Shown: positions 52,003 through 61,546, counted from the stretch's first letter. The stretch: DNA of 64,000 nucleotides from Pasteurella canis (GCF_900454865.1 NZ_UGTV01000015.1:2110001-2174000); one strand, 5' to 3'. Numbers and translations are program-made. Notes: generated by a model from the letters alone, not told the origin.

Positions 52003-52758
52003 TTAAATTTTTTTTGCTTTAATAAACAACAGCACTGGGCGGTGTTGCAGATCTTTAAATTCCTTTTGCCATTCAGGTTGATCGGCAAGCATTGGTTCTG
52101 CCATTTGTTCAATTTGGAAACCTGCTTGGATCAAATTATTAATAATGGTTGCGGTAGTGCGGTGATAGGTTTTAAACGGTTGTTTAAACCAGTTACGATC
52201 ACGTTCGCCTTCGTCACGATAATGATTTAAGCGGTACGCTACTTGCTGTTTATTTTCATCTTTTTCCCAACGATCGCCGCCTTGATAACATGTGACGATT
52301 GGATGTTCTTGCGAGAAAATTAAATAACCATTCGGATTTAATTTTTGATGAATAGCGGATAACAACTGCGGAAAATCTTGCACATAATGAAACGCAAATG
52401 AGCTTGTGATGACATCAAAATGGCTTTCAGGCAGAACACTGAGTTGTTCCATAGAAAGCTGATACAAGGCAAAGTGCGGTGCATTTTGGGAAAATTTTGC
52501 TAAGTCTGTTTCTGCCTGTTTTAGCATATTTTCAGACAGATCAATGCCCACGACAAAGTGGGCATGACGTTGTAAATAAAGTTGTAAGTGCCCACCACAA
52601 CCACAGCCCAGATCTAACAGTTTTTTGCCTGTTAAATCGGGTAGTAGGGACAACATTGTCGGCTTTTCTACCACTTCATTTAAGCTGATTGGATTTTCCC
52701 GCAATTTTAAATAAAGCTCGAAAAATTGCGGGGCATCATAGACGCTTTTTTTAGTCAT
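52003..52758 (-). CDS. SAM-dependent methyltransferase, unknown substrate
   Basis: The 251 residues form a class I fold with LDLGCGCGGHLQLYLQRHAHF near 46-66, GIDLSENMLKQAE near 70-82, and FAFHYVQDF near 125-133. The build is that of UbiE/YcgJ-like small-molecule methyltransferases; the substrate is not known. Its ATG is one base from the ushA stop, so the genes are probably co-transcribed. An uptake site lies at 52472-52480. Confidence 0.85.
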   Translation of the reverse strand: MTKKSVYDAPQFFELYLKLRENPISLNEVVEKPTMLSLLPDLTGKKLLDLGCGCGGHLQLYLQRHAHFVVGIDLSENMLKQAETDLAKFSQNAPHFALYQLSMEQLSVLPESHFDVITSSFAFHYVQDFPQLLSAIHQKLNPNGYLIFSQEHPIVTCYQGGDRWEKDENKQQVAYRLNHYRDEGERDRNWFKQPFKTYHRTTATIINNLIQAGFQIEQMAEPMLADQPEWQKEFKDLQHRPVLLFIKAKKI

Positions 52759-52759
52759 C

Positions 52760-54409
52760 TTATTTGAAGATGATGTCGTCTTTTGGATCGTATTTAGAGG
52801 CGTCTAATACTTTGTTTTCTTCAAAGTATTTTTTCAACATTTCAGCATCGATGAAACCAGTGTTCACATAGCTTGGGTGTTTTTTCAAGACTGGATAGCC
52901 ATCACCACCACCTGCGCAATAGTCTGGTACAGAGACTTTATATTTTTTGTTTAAATCAAGTGCTTTACCACCTACTTTTACATCAGACACTTTTTGGGCA
53001 GTACGATCAACGACCATTGAAAGACCTGCAAATTGTGGATATGCACCACTATCAACTTGTTTCATTGCAACCACGTTGAGGTAGTCTAAAAGCTCTTGAC
53101 CTGTTAAATCGACAGTTGCGATCATATTACCGAAAGGTTGTACTGTAAGTAGATCTTTATAAGTTGTTTCGCCTTCGTTGATATCCGCGCGAATACCGCC
53201 AGAGTTCATAATACCAATATCTGCTTTGACACGCTCCATTTGTGATTGAGCAATTAGGCGACCTAAGTTAGTTTGTTCGAAACGAATAATTTTACGATCA
53301 CCGACAAATTTTCCTTTCACTTCACCTACTTTCACGCCTAATAAGCGATCGCCTTCGTCTTGATAAGTTTTTAAATGTGCAAATACAGCAGGATCTTCTG
53401 CTATCTCAGCTTGATAGAGTTTGTAGTCCGATTTACCGTCTTCTAATTTGATTTTTTGTTTTAAGTTAATTGGGATTAACTCATATTTCACCAATTTAGT
53501 TTCACCATTTTTGAATTCAAAATCAGCACGACCAATATATTTGCCCCATTCGCCCGCTTGAACAATCCAAGTACCGTTTTGGAAGTCTGGTTTACATTCT
53601 TCACCTGGCGAGTATTTCGCTTTGAATTGGCCTTGTTCATCAATACAAACCGTATCATGTGTGTGTCCGCCAATAATTAAGTCAAATGCACCTTTATCTA
53701 GAGTACGTGCCATCGTGACATCACCAGGTGCATTTTGACCGTGTTGACCGTCAAAATAGTAGCCCATATGGGTCAGCGCAATGCGGATATCTGGTTTTTC
53801 AGTTTTATTGATTTCAGCAAGTGTTGTTTTTGCTGTTTCAATCGGATTTTTGAAGATAACGTGATCAACTACATCTGGGTTACCTAATTTTGCGGTATCT
53901 TCAGTTGTTAAACCTACAACTGCGATGTTTAAGTCCTCTTTTTTCAACATCACATAAGGTTGAACTAATGGTTTATTGGTTTTTTTATTAATTACATTCG
54001 CCGAAATTAATGGGAACTTAGCCCATTTTTCTTGCATTTCGAGCAGTTGTACTGGGAAATCAAACTCATGGTTACCGAGTACAGCTACGTCATAACCAAT
54101 CATATTCATCCCTTCAATATCAGGTTTTGCATTCAACATATCTGATTCAGGTACACCTGTATTGAAATCACCTGCATGAAGTAAAACAACTGATCCGCCT
54201 TTGCTTTCCACTTCTTTACGAATATTGTCAATTAATGTTTTGTGTGCAGCAAAACCGTACTCACCTTTACTATTTTTCCAAAAATGACCGTGTGTATCAT
54301 TTGCGTGTAAAACCGTGATATTGTAGGTTTTGTCTTGAGTATAAGCATGTGCTTGACTGATTAAACCTAATGATAAAGCAATAGCGCTCAATTTGATTAT
54401 TTTTTTCAT
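52760..54409 (-). CDS. ushA: UDP-sugar hydrolase / 5'-nucleotidase UshA
   Basis: This periplasmic metallophosphatase of 549 residues has a signal peptide ending SQAHA, followed by YTQDKTYNITVLHANDTHGH. It keeps HAGDFNTGVPESD, LGNHEFDFP and IGGHTHDTV in the N-terminal catalytic domain, and the C-terminal nucleotide site with QPFGNMIATV and AGGGDGYPVLK. It matches E. coli UshA along its length more closely than the H. influenzae NAD nucleotidase NadN. Its likely role is to recover nucleosides from external nucleotides and UDP-sugars. Confidence 0.93.
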   Translation of the reverse strand: MKKIIKLSAIALSLGLISQAHAYTQDKTYNITVLHANDTHGHFWKNSKGEYGFAAHKTLIDNIRKEVESKGGSVVLLHAGDFNTGVPESDMLNAKPDIEGMNMIGYDVAVLGNHEFDFPVQLLEMQEKWAKFPLISANVINKKTNKPLVQPYVMLKKEDLNIAVVGLTTEDTAKLGNPDVVDHVIFKNPIETAKTTLAEINKTEKPDIRIALTHMGYYFDGQHGQNAPGDVTMARTLDKGAFDLIIGGHTHDTVCIDEQGQFKAKYSPGEECKPDFQNGTWIVQAGEWGKYIGRADFEFKNGETKLVKYELIPINLKQKIKLEDGKSDYKLYQAEIAEDPAVFAHLKTYQDEGDRLLGVKVGEVKGKFVGDRKIIRFEQTNLGRLIAQSQMERVKADIGIMNSGGIRADINEGETTYKDLLTVQPFGNMIATVDLTGQELLDYLNVVAMKQVDSGAYPQFAGLSMVVDRTAQKVSDVKVGGKALDLNKKYKVSVPDYCAGGGDGYPVLKKHPSYVNTGFIDAEMLKKYFEENKVLDASKYDPKDDIIFK

Positions 54410-54497
54410 TATGAACCTCTTAAGATTGAAAAATCAGCTAACCTATATACCTAAAATTTTATATCAAGCCAAGCGTTTTGCATTAAATTTGTGATGG

Positions 54498-55760
54498 CTA
54501 GCCCAAAAAAGTAGGCAAGATGTTAAATTGTGCAGCAATTTGTATCAAAATATTTAACACACCAAAGAGAATCACAAAATAAATCATAAAGTTACCACCA
54601 TAAACTTGATATGAGCTTGAGGTGAATTTTTGACGAGTTGCCTTTGCGAGTAAGGCTGGGACAATAGCTGCCCAAATCGTTGCAGCTAAACCTGCATAGC
54701 CAATCGCGATTACAAATCCATAAGGAAATTGTAAGCTTAATAATAATGGTGGTAAGAATGTGATTAAGGTCGCTTTGGTTCTGCCTGATAAGCTGTCATC
54801 TAATTTGAATAGGTCAGAAATATAGTCAAATAAACCTAAACTTACCCCTAAGAATGAGCTCGCAATTGCCATATAAGCAAAGAAGTTCAGTACCACACCA
54901 ATGTAATCTGTTTGGATATATTGTGAAAGTGCGCCAAGTAGTGCAGCAATGTCGCCACCTTTTTCAATCACTGGTACAAATTCAGCGCGTGGCAAGTTTC
55001 CTTGCACAGCTAACTGCCATAAAATGTAAATCACTAACGCAATGCCTGTGCCTAAGAAGATCGATTTCATCACGCGTTTGCCATCACGATCGTAATATTT
55101 GACAAGGCTTGGTACGTTACCATGGAAACCAAATGACACTAAGCAGACAGGAAGTGCAGTCAAAATATAAGGCAAATATTGTTGTTCACCTTGTGCGATT
55201 TGATTGAATAGTACTTCTGTTTTTACTGAGCTAATTAAATCGCTAGTGGAAAGAAAGAAGGCAACAACCATACCTGCGATGAGTACTGTGGTAAAACGGT
55301 CGACTGCTTTAGTAGATAACCACACAAAAGAAGCAAGTACAATACAGAAAATCAGTGAGCCAGAACTGCGTCCAATATCGATAGCACTTTCTGGTGAGCT
55401 GAATAGCTGATTGAATAAGTTTTGGGTAATACCACCGCCTGATGTAATGTAAGCATAGGTTAAGATATACAGTACAAAAGCCACAGAAAGCCCGTTTATT
55501 ACATTCCAGCCGTTACCTAATAAATCTTTCACAATGGTGTCAAAGCTTGCACCAGTTGGATAATGCAAGTTGGCTTCAAGTATCATTAAGCCCGAAGTTG
55601 TCATACAAAACCAAGTGTAGGCTAAAAGAAGAATCGAACCTATAAACCAAACCCCTGAGGTCGCTGTTGGGTTTGCTAACATACCAGCGCCAATCGCTGT
55701 TCCTGCAATAATCATTGCTCCGCCTACTAGAGAAGGTCGTTTTTTTAGTGTTGTTGTCAT
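54498..55760 (-). CDS. mtr: Tryptophan permease (Mtr/TyrP family)
   Basis: This 420-residue inner-membrane symporter starts MTTTLKKRPSLVGGAMIIAG and has eleven helices with GAGMLANP, TWFCMTTSGLMILEANL and ASSFLGVSLGLFDYISDL, close to E. coli Mtr throughout. The ATG at 55760 is preferred to an in-frame GTG at 55772. A TrpR-like operator overlaps the -10 region upstream, which supports tryptophan as the substrate rather than tyrosine. Confidence 0.88.
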   Translation of the reverse strand: MTTTLKKRPSLVGGAMIIAGTAIGAGMLANPTATSGVWFIGSILLLAYTWFCMTTSGLMILEANLHYPTGASFDTIVKDLLGNGWNVINGLSVAFVLYILTYAYITSGGGITQNLFNQLFSSPESAIDIGRSSGSLIFCIVLASFVWLSTKAVDRFTTVLIAGMVVAFFLSTSDLISSVKTEVLFNQIAQGEQQYLPYILTALPVCLVSFGFHGNVPSLVKYYDRDGKRVMKSIFLGTGIALVIYILWQLAVQGNLPRAEFVPVIEKGGDIAALLGALSQYIQTDYIGVVLNFFAYMAIASSFLGVSLGLFDYISDLFKLDDSLSGRTKATLITFLPPLLLSLQFPYGFVIAIGYAGLAATIWAAIVPALLAKATRQKFTSSSYQVYGGNFMIYFVILFGVLNILIQIAAQFNILPTFLG

Positions 55761-55800
55761 ATAAAGTACCACTTCAGTTGTTATTATTTATTTCAAACTT

Positions 55801-55818
55801 GTACTATTTTAATAGTGC
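55801..55818 (-). promoter_or_regulatory. TrpR-like operator over the mtr promoter
   Basis: The dyad GTACTATTTTAATAGTGC matches the TrpR consensus GTACTAGTTAACTAGTAC at 14 of 18 positions. On the minus strand TTGATT (-35, near 55835-55830), a 16-base spacer and TAAAAT (-10) put the -10 inside the operator. Repression of mtr by tryptophan is known in E. coli. Confidence 0.6.
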
Positions 55819-55900
55819 AAAAATAAAAATCAAATATTTTTTCTCTTTTTGTGTATTTATTTTTTAATCCTGTAATTAGGTCACGATAACCCACAGTATC

Positions 55901-55930
55901 TCGACAAATTGCGTAATTTAAGGCTATAAT
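55901..55930 (+). promoter_or_regulatory. Probable ppa promoter
   Basis: TCGACA (55901-55906), an 18-base spacer and TATAAT (55925-55930) lie about 45 bases ahead of the ppa ATG. Confidence 0.6.
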
Positions 55931-55973
55931 TGACTGCTTTTATTTATAATTAACTTGAAATAAGGAATAAAAA

Positions 55974-56501
55974 ATGGGTTTAGAAAACGTACCAGCAGGT
56001 AAAGAATTACCAGATGATATCTATGTTGTAATTGAAATCCCTGCAAATTCAGATCCGATAAAATATGAAGTCGATAAAGAAAGTGGTTCACTATTTGTTG
56101 ATCGTTTTATGGCAACGGCAATGTTTTATCCTGCCAACTATGGTTATGTTAATCATACTCTTTCTTCTGATGGTGATCCTGTGGATGTTTTGGTTCCAAC
56201 ACCGTATCCATTACAACCTGGCTCAGTGATTCGTTGCCGTCCTGTTGGTGTGTTAAAAATGACAGATGAAGCAGGTGGTGATGCTAAAGTTGTTGCTGTA
56301 CCACATAGCAAATTAACAAAAGAATATGACCATATTAAAGATGTGAATGATCTCCCTACATTACTAAAAGCACAAATTCAGCATTTTTTTGAGAGTTATA
56401 AAGCTTTAGAAGCAGGTAAATGGGTGAAAGTTGAAGGCTGGGAAGGCGTTGAAGCTGCACGTCAAGAAATTTTAGAATCATTTGAACGTGCCAAAAAATA
56501 A
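55974..56501 (+). CDS. ppa: Inorganic pyrophosphatase
   Basis: This family I enzyme removes pyrophosphate from biosynthesis. The 175 residues include [20 protein letters not shown], the [19 protein letters not shown] stretch near 44-62 and the metal site [14 protein letters not shown] near 66-79. AAGGAATA precedes the ATG. A terminator and an M48 lipoprotein gene follow. Confidence 0.97.
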   Translation: MGLENVPAGKELPDDIYVVIEIPANSDPIKYEVDKESGSLFVDRFMATAMFYPANYGYVNHTLSSDGDPVDVLVPTPYPLQPGSVIRCRPVGVLKMTDEAGGDAKVVAVPHSKLTKEYDHIKDVNDLPTLLKAQIQHFFESYKALEAGKWVKVEGWEGVEAARQEILESFERAKK

Positions 56502-56515
56502 GTATTATGTTATAA

Positions 56516-56544
56516 ATGCCGCTGTAAAGAGCGGTATTTTTTTA
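56516..56544 (+). terminator. ppa terminator
   Basis: ATGCCGCT (56516-56523) and AGCGGTAT (56530-56537) form a stem with loop GTAAAG, followed by a run of seven T. Confidence 0.8.
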
Positions 56545-56570
56545 TCTAATTTACAGTGAGTGAGAATGTT

Positions 56571-57344
56571 ATGATTAAATTTATTAAAAAAATATTCCTA
56601 ATTTCTTCTGTTGTGATGCTATTAAATGCCTGTGCTGATTCTGCCAGTATTAATCAACAATCAGCTGCTTCTTATTTACAAGTTGTCAATAAAGCGCGTA
56701 GTGAAGGCGTATTAGATACGACATCCGCGACAGCTAAACGGATTCATGCAGTATTTAACAAAATGGTGCCTTATGCCAATGCAGAAAATAAAACAGGACA
56801 ACCTTTTAACTGGCAAATTAGCGTAATCAAATCAAAAGAGCTAAATGCGTGGGCAATGCCTGGTGGTAAAATGGCATTTTATACAGGTTTAGTCGAGAAT
56901 TTAAAGTTAACTAACGATGAAATTGCAACCGTGATGGGGCATGAGATGGCACATGCCTTAAAAGAACATGGTAAGAAAAAAGTCAATTTAGGACAGTTTA
57001 CGAATGTACTAGCAGAAGTCAGCCATGTGGCTCTTTCAAGTGTTATTGGAACAAATAGTAGTGCTTTAGTTGTGACACTAACTAAAGATTGGGCATTGGA
57101 TAAACCTTATTCACGTAGTAATGAGACAGAAGCCGATGAAGTTGGCTTAATGCTCATGGCAAAAGCTGGTTTTAATCCTGAAGCAGCTCCAAAATTGTGG
57201 GATAAAATGCAACAGGCATCCTTGGGATCAAAAGGTGTATTAGCCGCATTATCTTCTACACATCCAAATGATGCTGATCGTCAACAAAATTTATTACGTT
57301 TAATGCCTGAAGCAATTGCAATTTATCAACAATCTAAACAGTAA
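56571..57344 (+). CDS. M48 family metallopeptidase lipoprotein
   Basis: The 257-residue protein has a lipoprotein signal (MIKFIKKIFLISSVVMLLNAC, lipobox LLNAC) and the zinc motif HEMAH in VMGHEMAHALKEHGKK near 123-138, with the third ligand in RSNETEADEVGLMLM. It resembles LoiP/YcaL outer-membrane proteases that handle misfolded barrel proteins. The ATG at 56571 is chosen so that the signal starts at residue 1; a GTG 15 bases upstream is possible. Confidence 0.88.
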   Translation: MIKFIKKIFLISSVVMLLNACADSASINQQSAASYLQVVNKARSEGVLDTTSATAKRIHAVFNKMVPYANAENKTGQPFNWQISVIKSKELNAWAMPGGKMAFYTGLVENLKLTNDEIATVMGHEMAHALKEHGKKKVNLGQFTNVLAEVSHVALSSVIGTNSSALVVTLTKDWALDKPYSRSNETEADEVGLMLMAKAGFNPEAAPKLWDKMQQASLGSKGVLAALSSTHPNDADRQQNLLRLMPEAIAIYQQSKQ

Positions 57345-57365
57345 TAAGATTAAAATCAATGATAT

Positions 57366-57402
57366 AAAATGGAGCTAAAGTGAATCGCTTTAACTCCATT
57401 TT
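57366..57402 (+). terminator. Terminator after the M48 lipoprotein gene
   Basis: AAAATGGAGCTAAAG (57366-57380) pairs with CTTTAACTCCATTTT (57388-57402) with one mismatch, followed by T residues. Confidence 0.75.
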
Positions 57403-57484
57403 TTATGTTGTTAATCTTTATTGCAAAACGACTTACTAAAAAATCGTGATAAGTTGGCGTGTATCGTTATTGCATTCATGTAAC

Positions 57485-57514
57485 AAAAAGTGCGGTGACG
57501 TTACCGCACTTTTT
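57485..57514. terminator. Inverted uptake-site pair after tonB
   Basis: AAAAAGTGCGGT (57485-57496) and ACCGCACTTTTT (57503-57514) form a 12-pair stem around GACGTT, immediately after the tonB stop codon (the stem ends 3 bases from it). Confidence 0.85.
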
Positions 57515-57517
57515 CGA

Positions 57518-58315
57518 TTAGTTAGTAATTTTAAAGCTGACTGGAACACTGACATCATTTCCCATGCCCGAAGGGAGTGGTCCAATAGGGCGAGCATTAT
57601 TTACTGCCGTGAGAGCAGCGTTATCAAGTTCTTCAGAGCCAGATGATTTTGTAATTTTTGCATTGCTAATAATTCCTGCGTTATTGATATGAAACGAGAC
57701 TGTTACAACACCTTGTTTACGCATCATTTTAGCACGATTTGGGTAACGTTTATGCTTTTCAATCTCACGACGGAGAGCTGAACGATAAGCATTGATTTCA
57801 TTTGTACTGCTTCCTTTTCCAACGAGATTAGGATTACTACTTGTCACGTTACCTGTTGTTGTTGCTTGTTGATTTATCGACGAATCAGAATTAATTTCAC
57901 GATCTGATTTTGGTAAATCTTTTTGCACTTTCTTTGGCTTTTTAGGCTTTTCTTTTGGTTTCTCTTTCGGCTTTTCTTTTGGCTTTTCAGGTTCTTTCGG
58001 TTTTTCTGGCTCTTTTGGCTTCTCAGGTTCTTTTGGTGGTTCTGGTTTTACTGTTGGATCCGCCACTTCTTCTTTGGGTAGTTCAGGTTCTACTACTGGT
58101 TGTGGCTCTGTTTCTGGTTCTGGTTCTGGCTCTGGGTCATTGAGTATTGTTGCCGCAAGCATTTCCATTGAAATATGTGTGCTGATAATATCAGCAGCAA
58201 AGCCATTTGCGCTTTCATCGTCTTTTTGAACAGACCAATATAAGAACCAAACAAAGCTCACGTGAAACAGCAAAGAAAAAGCAAATCCAACCAATGAGCG
58301 ATTTTTTTCTATCAT
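57518..58315 (-). CDS. tonB: TonB energy transducer
   Basis: TonB spans the periplasm and carries proton-motive energy to outer-membrane receptors. The 265 residues have a membrane anchor at about 8-28 (with the family's SxxxH-type histidine at 18), a long Pro/Glu/Lys region at about 60-130, and a C-terminal domain from about 175 with [19 protein letters not shown] and [20 protein letters not shown]. It closes the exbB-exbD-tonB operon and overlaps exbD by 4 bases. Confidence 0.96.
   Translation of the reverse strand: MIEKNRSLVGFAFSLLFHVSFVWFLYWSVQKDDESANGFAADIISTHISMEMLAATILNDPEPEPEPETEPQPVVEPELPKEEVADPTVKPEPPKEPEKPKEPEKPKEPEKPKEKPKEKPKEKPKKPKKVQKDLPKSDREINSDSSINQQATTTGNVTSSNPNLVGKGSSTNEINAYRSALRREIEKHKRYPNRAKMMRKQGVVTVSFHINNAGIISNAKITKSSGSEELDNAALTAVNNARPIGPLPSGMGNDVSVPVSFKITN
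57935..58036 (-). repeat. Tandem Pro-Lys-Glu repeats in tonB
   Basis: Residues about 94-127 of TonB are made of EPEKPK repeated three times, then KEKP units repeated three times, giving 18-base and 12-base DNA repeats. Copy number here may vary between strains. The region is the rigid periplasmic spacer. Confidence 0.75.
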
Positions 58316-58701
58316 TGAGCGGCCTTTTCTTTCACAGTAACAATAGCGACATTACGAATTTCGTTTTTGGCCATCATATCAGTAATTGAAACAAAATCTT
58401 GGAAGGTCGATTTCGCATCTACTTTAAGAGTCACTTTTTGATCTTTAGGCCAGCTACTCATTTCCTGCTCTAAGGCTTCTGCAGTGATAGGTTTATCATT
58501 AAAAAAGATTTCACCTGTTTCTGTGACTGTCAGTAGTTTAGCTAAATCATCAGATTTAAAGGCAACAGTAGAACTCGCTTTAGGGACATTGACTTGAATT
58601 TTACCTTGGGAAATAAATGAGGCAGTAATTAAGACAATCGCCAGCAATACCAACATAATGTCGATAAAGGGAATAATGTTGATTTCATCAAACTTTTTCA
58701 C
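58312..58701 (-). CDS. exbD: Biopolymer transport protein ExbD
   Basis: ExbD is part of the ExbB-ExbD proton motor. The 129 residues have one membrane helix at about 11-31 with the essential aspartate in [12 protein letters not shown] near 13, and a periplasmic domain. Its stop overlaps the tonB start by 4 bases; exbB ends 8 bases before it. Confidence 0.97.
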   Translation of the reverse strand: MKKFDEINIIPFIDIMLVLLAIVLITASFISQGKIQVNVPKASSTVAFKSDDLAKLLTVTETGEIFFNDKPITAEALEQEMSSWPKDQKVTLKVDAKSTFQDFVSITDMMAKNEIRNVAIVTVKEKAAQ

Positions 58702-58709
58702 GTTATCAC

Positions 58710-59165
58710 CTATGCTTGTTTTGCTTTTTTCTCATTTAAGGCAAACCATTTCAAACGATTCACTTCGATTTTTCGGCCTAATCCGTTGTAGAAAACCATT
58801 GATGGAATAGCAACTAAGATACCAACGGCAGTAGCTTTTAGGGCTAAAGAAAGGTGTACCATGATTGATGCAGCATCAATTTCACCACCAGAATGACCTA
58901 ATTCAAAGAACGTCAGTAAGATACCGATAACTGTACCTAACAGACCAACATAAGGTGCATTTGAGCCGATAATAGCGATTGCGGTAAGATTACGCTGTAA
59001 ATCAATATCAAGTTCATGCACAGTATCATAATTTTCTACATTCACTTTACTTAAGAAAATGAAACGTTCTACAACTAGCCATACCATAATAAAGCTCATT
59101 AACGCAAGTAAACCAAGAATGATATAGTCGATATAGTTTTGTAAAAATTGAAACAACTGTGGCAT
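58710..59165 (-). CDS. exbB: Biopolymer transport protein ExbB
   Basis: ExbB forms the pentameric channel part of the motor. The 151 residues have three helices (about 13-33, 68-90, 102-127) with [22 protein letters not shown] in the second. It is the short ExbB form of Pasteurellaceae and is first in the operon, behind a Fur-like box. Confidence 0.96.
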   Translation of the reverse strand: MPQLFQFLQNYIDYIILGLLALMSFIMVWLVVERFIFLSKVNVENYDTVHELDIDLQRNLTAIAIIGSNAPYVGLLGTVIGILLTFFELGHSGGEIDAASIMVHLSLALKATAVGILVAIPSMVFYNGLGRKIEVNRLKWFALNEKKAKQA

Positions 59166-59204
59166 AAAAAAGTCCTTTAATTTGCAGCGAAAAATAAGTT
59201 TTGC

Positions 59205-59233
59205 ATTATACGCTATTGAGAATTAATTTCAAT
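59205..59233 (-). promoter_or_regulatory. exbB promoter with Fur-like box
   Basis: Read on the minus strand, TTGAAA (59232-59227), 16 bases, and TATAAT (59210-59205) make a good promoter. ATTGAGAATTAATTTCAAT (59215-59233) resembles the Fur box (TGAGAAT then a mirrored AATTTCA) and covers the -35 and spacer. Iron control of exbB-exbD-tonB is usual. Confidence 0.65.
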
Positions 59234-59347
59234 TGCAAAATTTTAGCAAAAGCGCTAATTGAGGTAAATAAAAAAGACGATAGATTTATGAACAAATCAG
59301 ATGGGAGATTGGGAGAAATTAAAAAAGTATATGAGTGTAATATAAAA

Positions 59348-59370
59348 GGCGATGATATCAATTCATCGCC
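59348..59370 (-). terminator. Terminator after yfjD
   Basis: GGCGATGA (59348-59355) and TCATCGCC (59363-59370) form an 8-pair stem; on the minus strand it is followed by TTTTATATT. Confidence 0.75.
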
Positions 59371-59382
59371 AATCAAAATGTA

Positions 59383-60642
59383 TTAAAGTTTCACAACCTG
59401 TGCTTGTTTTATCATGTTATCACTGACTTCTAGAATAGTGATTTGTAAGCCATTAATTTCACATACAGTTCCTTCTTCTGGAATCTCTTCGAGATGCTCA
59501 AGAATCAATCCATTAAAAGTTCGAGCTTCTTCTGTATCTAGATTCCAATCGAAAAGTTTATTGAGGTCACGTAAATTAGTTGAGCCTTCAATAATCATCG
59601 AACCATCTGATTGTGGGATGACTTCTTCTTCAATAGAAGGGGCAGTTGATGTTGTAAACTCACCGACAATTTCTTCTAAAATATCCTCTAAAGTGACTAA
59701 TCCTTTGATATCGCCATATTCATCAACTACTAAACCAATGCGTTCTTTATTATTACGAAAGTTTAATAGTTGAGCATTCAATGCAGTACCTTCAGGAATA
59801 AAATAGACTTCATCAGCCGCCCTGATTAATGTTTCTTTACTAAATTCATTTTTATCTAACATTAAACGATAAGCTTCTCGGACACGTAGCATACCAAGAA
59901 TATTTTCATCCATACTACTTTTATATAATACGACACGCCCATGAGCTGCATGATTAAGTTGGCGCATAATTGATTTCCAATCATCATCAATATCAATGCC
60001 ACCAATATCATTGCGTGGGACCATAATATCGTCCACAGTAACTTGCTCTAAATCTAAAATAGACAGTAACATTTCTTGGTGAGCGGATGGAATAAATTTG
60101 CCTGACTCATTCACAATAGAACGTAGCTCTTCTGGACTTAATGAGGGGGATTTATTGTCTGATTTTAAACGTAATAAAGCTAAGATCCCTTGAATAATGA
60201 GATTTATTAAGTACACCAATGGTGTAAAGAGGCGTAAGAAAATCGCTAGAAGATGGCTTGAGGTAAAAGCAACCCTCTCTGGATAACGTGCCGCGATTGT
60301 TTTGGGTAAAATTTCAGCAAAAATTAACATAACAAATGTGAGTGCGCCTGTTGCAATCGCTACACCTGCATCACCGTATATACGCATACCAATAATAGTT
60401 GTAATTGCCGAAGCAGTAATATTGACTAAATTATTACAGATTAAGATTAAACTGAGTAACACATCTGTTTTTTTCAATAATTTTTCTGCTTTTTTAGCAC
60501 CGCTATGCCCTTTTTCAGCAAGGTGGCGAAGGCGATAACGATTAGCGGAGAGTAAGCCTGTTTCTGAACCCGAAAAATAAGCTGAGATGATCAATAAAAT
60601 GATAAGTGCAATAAATAAGGTACTAAGGGGAATACTGTCCAA
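59383..60642 (-). CDS. yfjD: CNNM/CorC (HlyC) family membrane protein
   Basis: The 419 residues have an N-terminal DUF21 membrane domain (four helices, with FSGSETGLLSANRYRLRHL near 24-42), a pair of CBS domains at about 205-330 and a C-terminal CorC_HlyC domain from about 345. E. coli YfjD (CorB) has the same layout, and such proteins are linked to magnesium or cobalt handling. It is next to ypjD and near ffh, as in E. coli. Confidence 0.92.
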   Translation of the reverse strand: MDSIPLSTLFIALIILLIISAYFSGSETGLLSANRYRLRHLAEKGHSGAKKAEKLLKKTDVLLSLILICNNLVNITASAITTIIGMRIYGDAGVAIATGALTFVMLIFAEILPKTIAARYPERVAFTSSHLLAIFLRLFTPLVYLINLIIQGILALLRLKSDNKSPSLSPEELRSIVNESGKFIPSAHQEMLLSILDLEQVTVDDIMVPRNDIGGIDIDDDWKSIMRQLNHAAHGRVVLYKSSMDENILGMLRVREAYRLMLDKNEFSKETLIRAADEVYFIPEGTALNAQLLNFRNNKERIGLVVDEYGDIKGLVTLEDILEEIVGEFTTSTAPSIEEEVIPQSDGSMIIEGSTNLRDLNKLFDWNLDTEEARTFNGLILEHLEEIPEEGTVCEINGLQITILEVSDNMIKQAQVVKL

Positions 60643-60674
60643 AATGCATCCTTTTGTGAGTTAATCAAAAATTG

Positions 60675-60714
60675 AAAAGTGCGGTCAATTTTTACTTGTT
60701 TAGACCGCACTTTT
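60675..60714. terminator. Inverted uptake-site pair between ypjD and yfjD
   Basis: AAAAGTGCGGTC (60675-60686) and GACCGCACTTTT (60703-60714) form a 12-pair stem with a 16-base loop. Confidence 0.8.
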
Positions 60715-60742
60715 ACTGTGTATAAGAATAAATAAAAATTGT

Positions 60743-61546
60743 TTATATTTCAAGCATTACACGACTACCGAAATACGCAATACTAAGTAGTATTAGTCCT
60801 AACATGGCATATATTACTATTTTCTTGCCACGCCAATGAAGTCGCCAATGTCCTATGAGTCCAAATGCAAAGACTAGCCAAGCCAAAAAAGAAAATACCG
60901 CTTTTTGAATATCTTGTGGTGCAAAGTCCTTGGCTAGATGAAAAGAGCCTGATATGAGCACAATCGTAAGCAGGATTTCTCCTGTGAGCATAAGGCGAAA
61001 AAAGTGACGTTCAACTGTCATTAAAGGAGGAATTATAGGAGAAAAAACTAGTTTCTTATTTTTTAAACTATTATCAATCCAAAGCAGTTGAATTGAATAA
61101 AGTGCAGTCATTAAACAAATTGAATACGTAAATAACGATAAACCAACATGAAAGAAAAGTGCAATATTTTGACTTAGATGATACATAAAATGTGTTGGAA
61201 GCAATGTAGTTAAGATTAAATTAATGATAGTAAAGGAATAAATAATAGGTAATAAAAACCACAGAGTACGTACATGAAAAAAGAGCGCAAAAGTGGCGAG
61301 TGATGCAGTAATGACACTAATTAATGAGCTAATTTCCATGACAGTAAAATTCTGTCCGCTAGTTAAATTATTAAAAAGCGGGATTAAGTTAACAAAATGG
61401 AGACTAATAGCGATAAGTGCGGTTGCAAAAAAGAGAATTTTGTTAGGAGACGATGCTGGTTCACCTGCTTGGATTTTTAATAGCATAGGCGTAATTAGCA
61501 ATACACTAGAAAGATAAAAAAGCATTGAAAGAATTGCAAACCACAT
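60743..61546 (-). CDS. ypjD: CcsA-like inner-membrane protein YpjD
   Basis: The 267-residue protein has about eight helices and the layout of the cytochrome c assembly (CcsA) fold, with HFVNL near 51-55 and the closing RLHWRGKKIVIYAMLGLILL. E. coli YpjD (CorE) lies between ffh and yfjD in the same way and is tied to cobalt and magnesium export by CorA-region genetics. A heme-handling role has not been shown. An uptake site lies at 61415-61423. Confidence 0.88.
   Translation of the reverse strand: MWFAILSMLFYLSSVLLITPMLLKIQAGEPASSPNKILFFATALIAISLHFVNLIPLFNNLTSGQNFTVMEISSLISVITASLATFALFFHVRTLWFLLPIIYSFTIINLILTTLLPTHFMYHLSQNIALFFHVGLSLFTYSICLMTALYSIQLLWIDNSLKNKKLVFSPIIPPLMTVERHFFRLMLTGEILLTIVLISGSFHLAKDFAPQDIQKAVFSFLAWLVFAFGLIGHWRLHWRGKKIVIYAMLGLILLSIAYFGSRVMLEI

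Noticed and set aside
52760-54409. NAD nucleotidase NadN
   Set aside because: The sequence follows E. coli UshA closely from the mature N-terminus to the end; NadN is longer and differs.
59201-59386. Small plus-strand open frame upstream of exbB
   Set aside because: It covers the exbB promoter and the yfjD terminator, has no ribosome site and no protein-like pattern.
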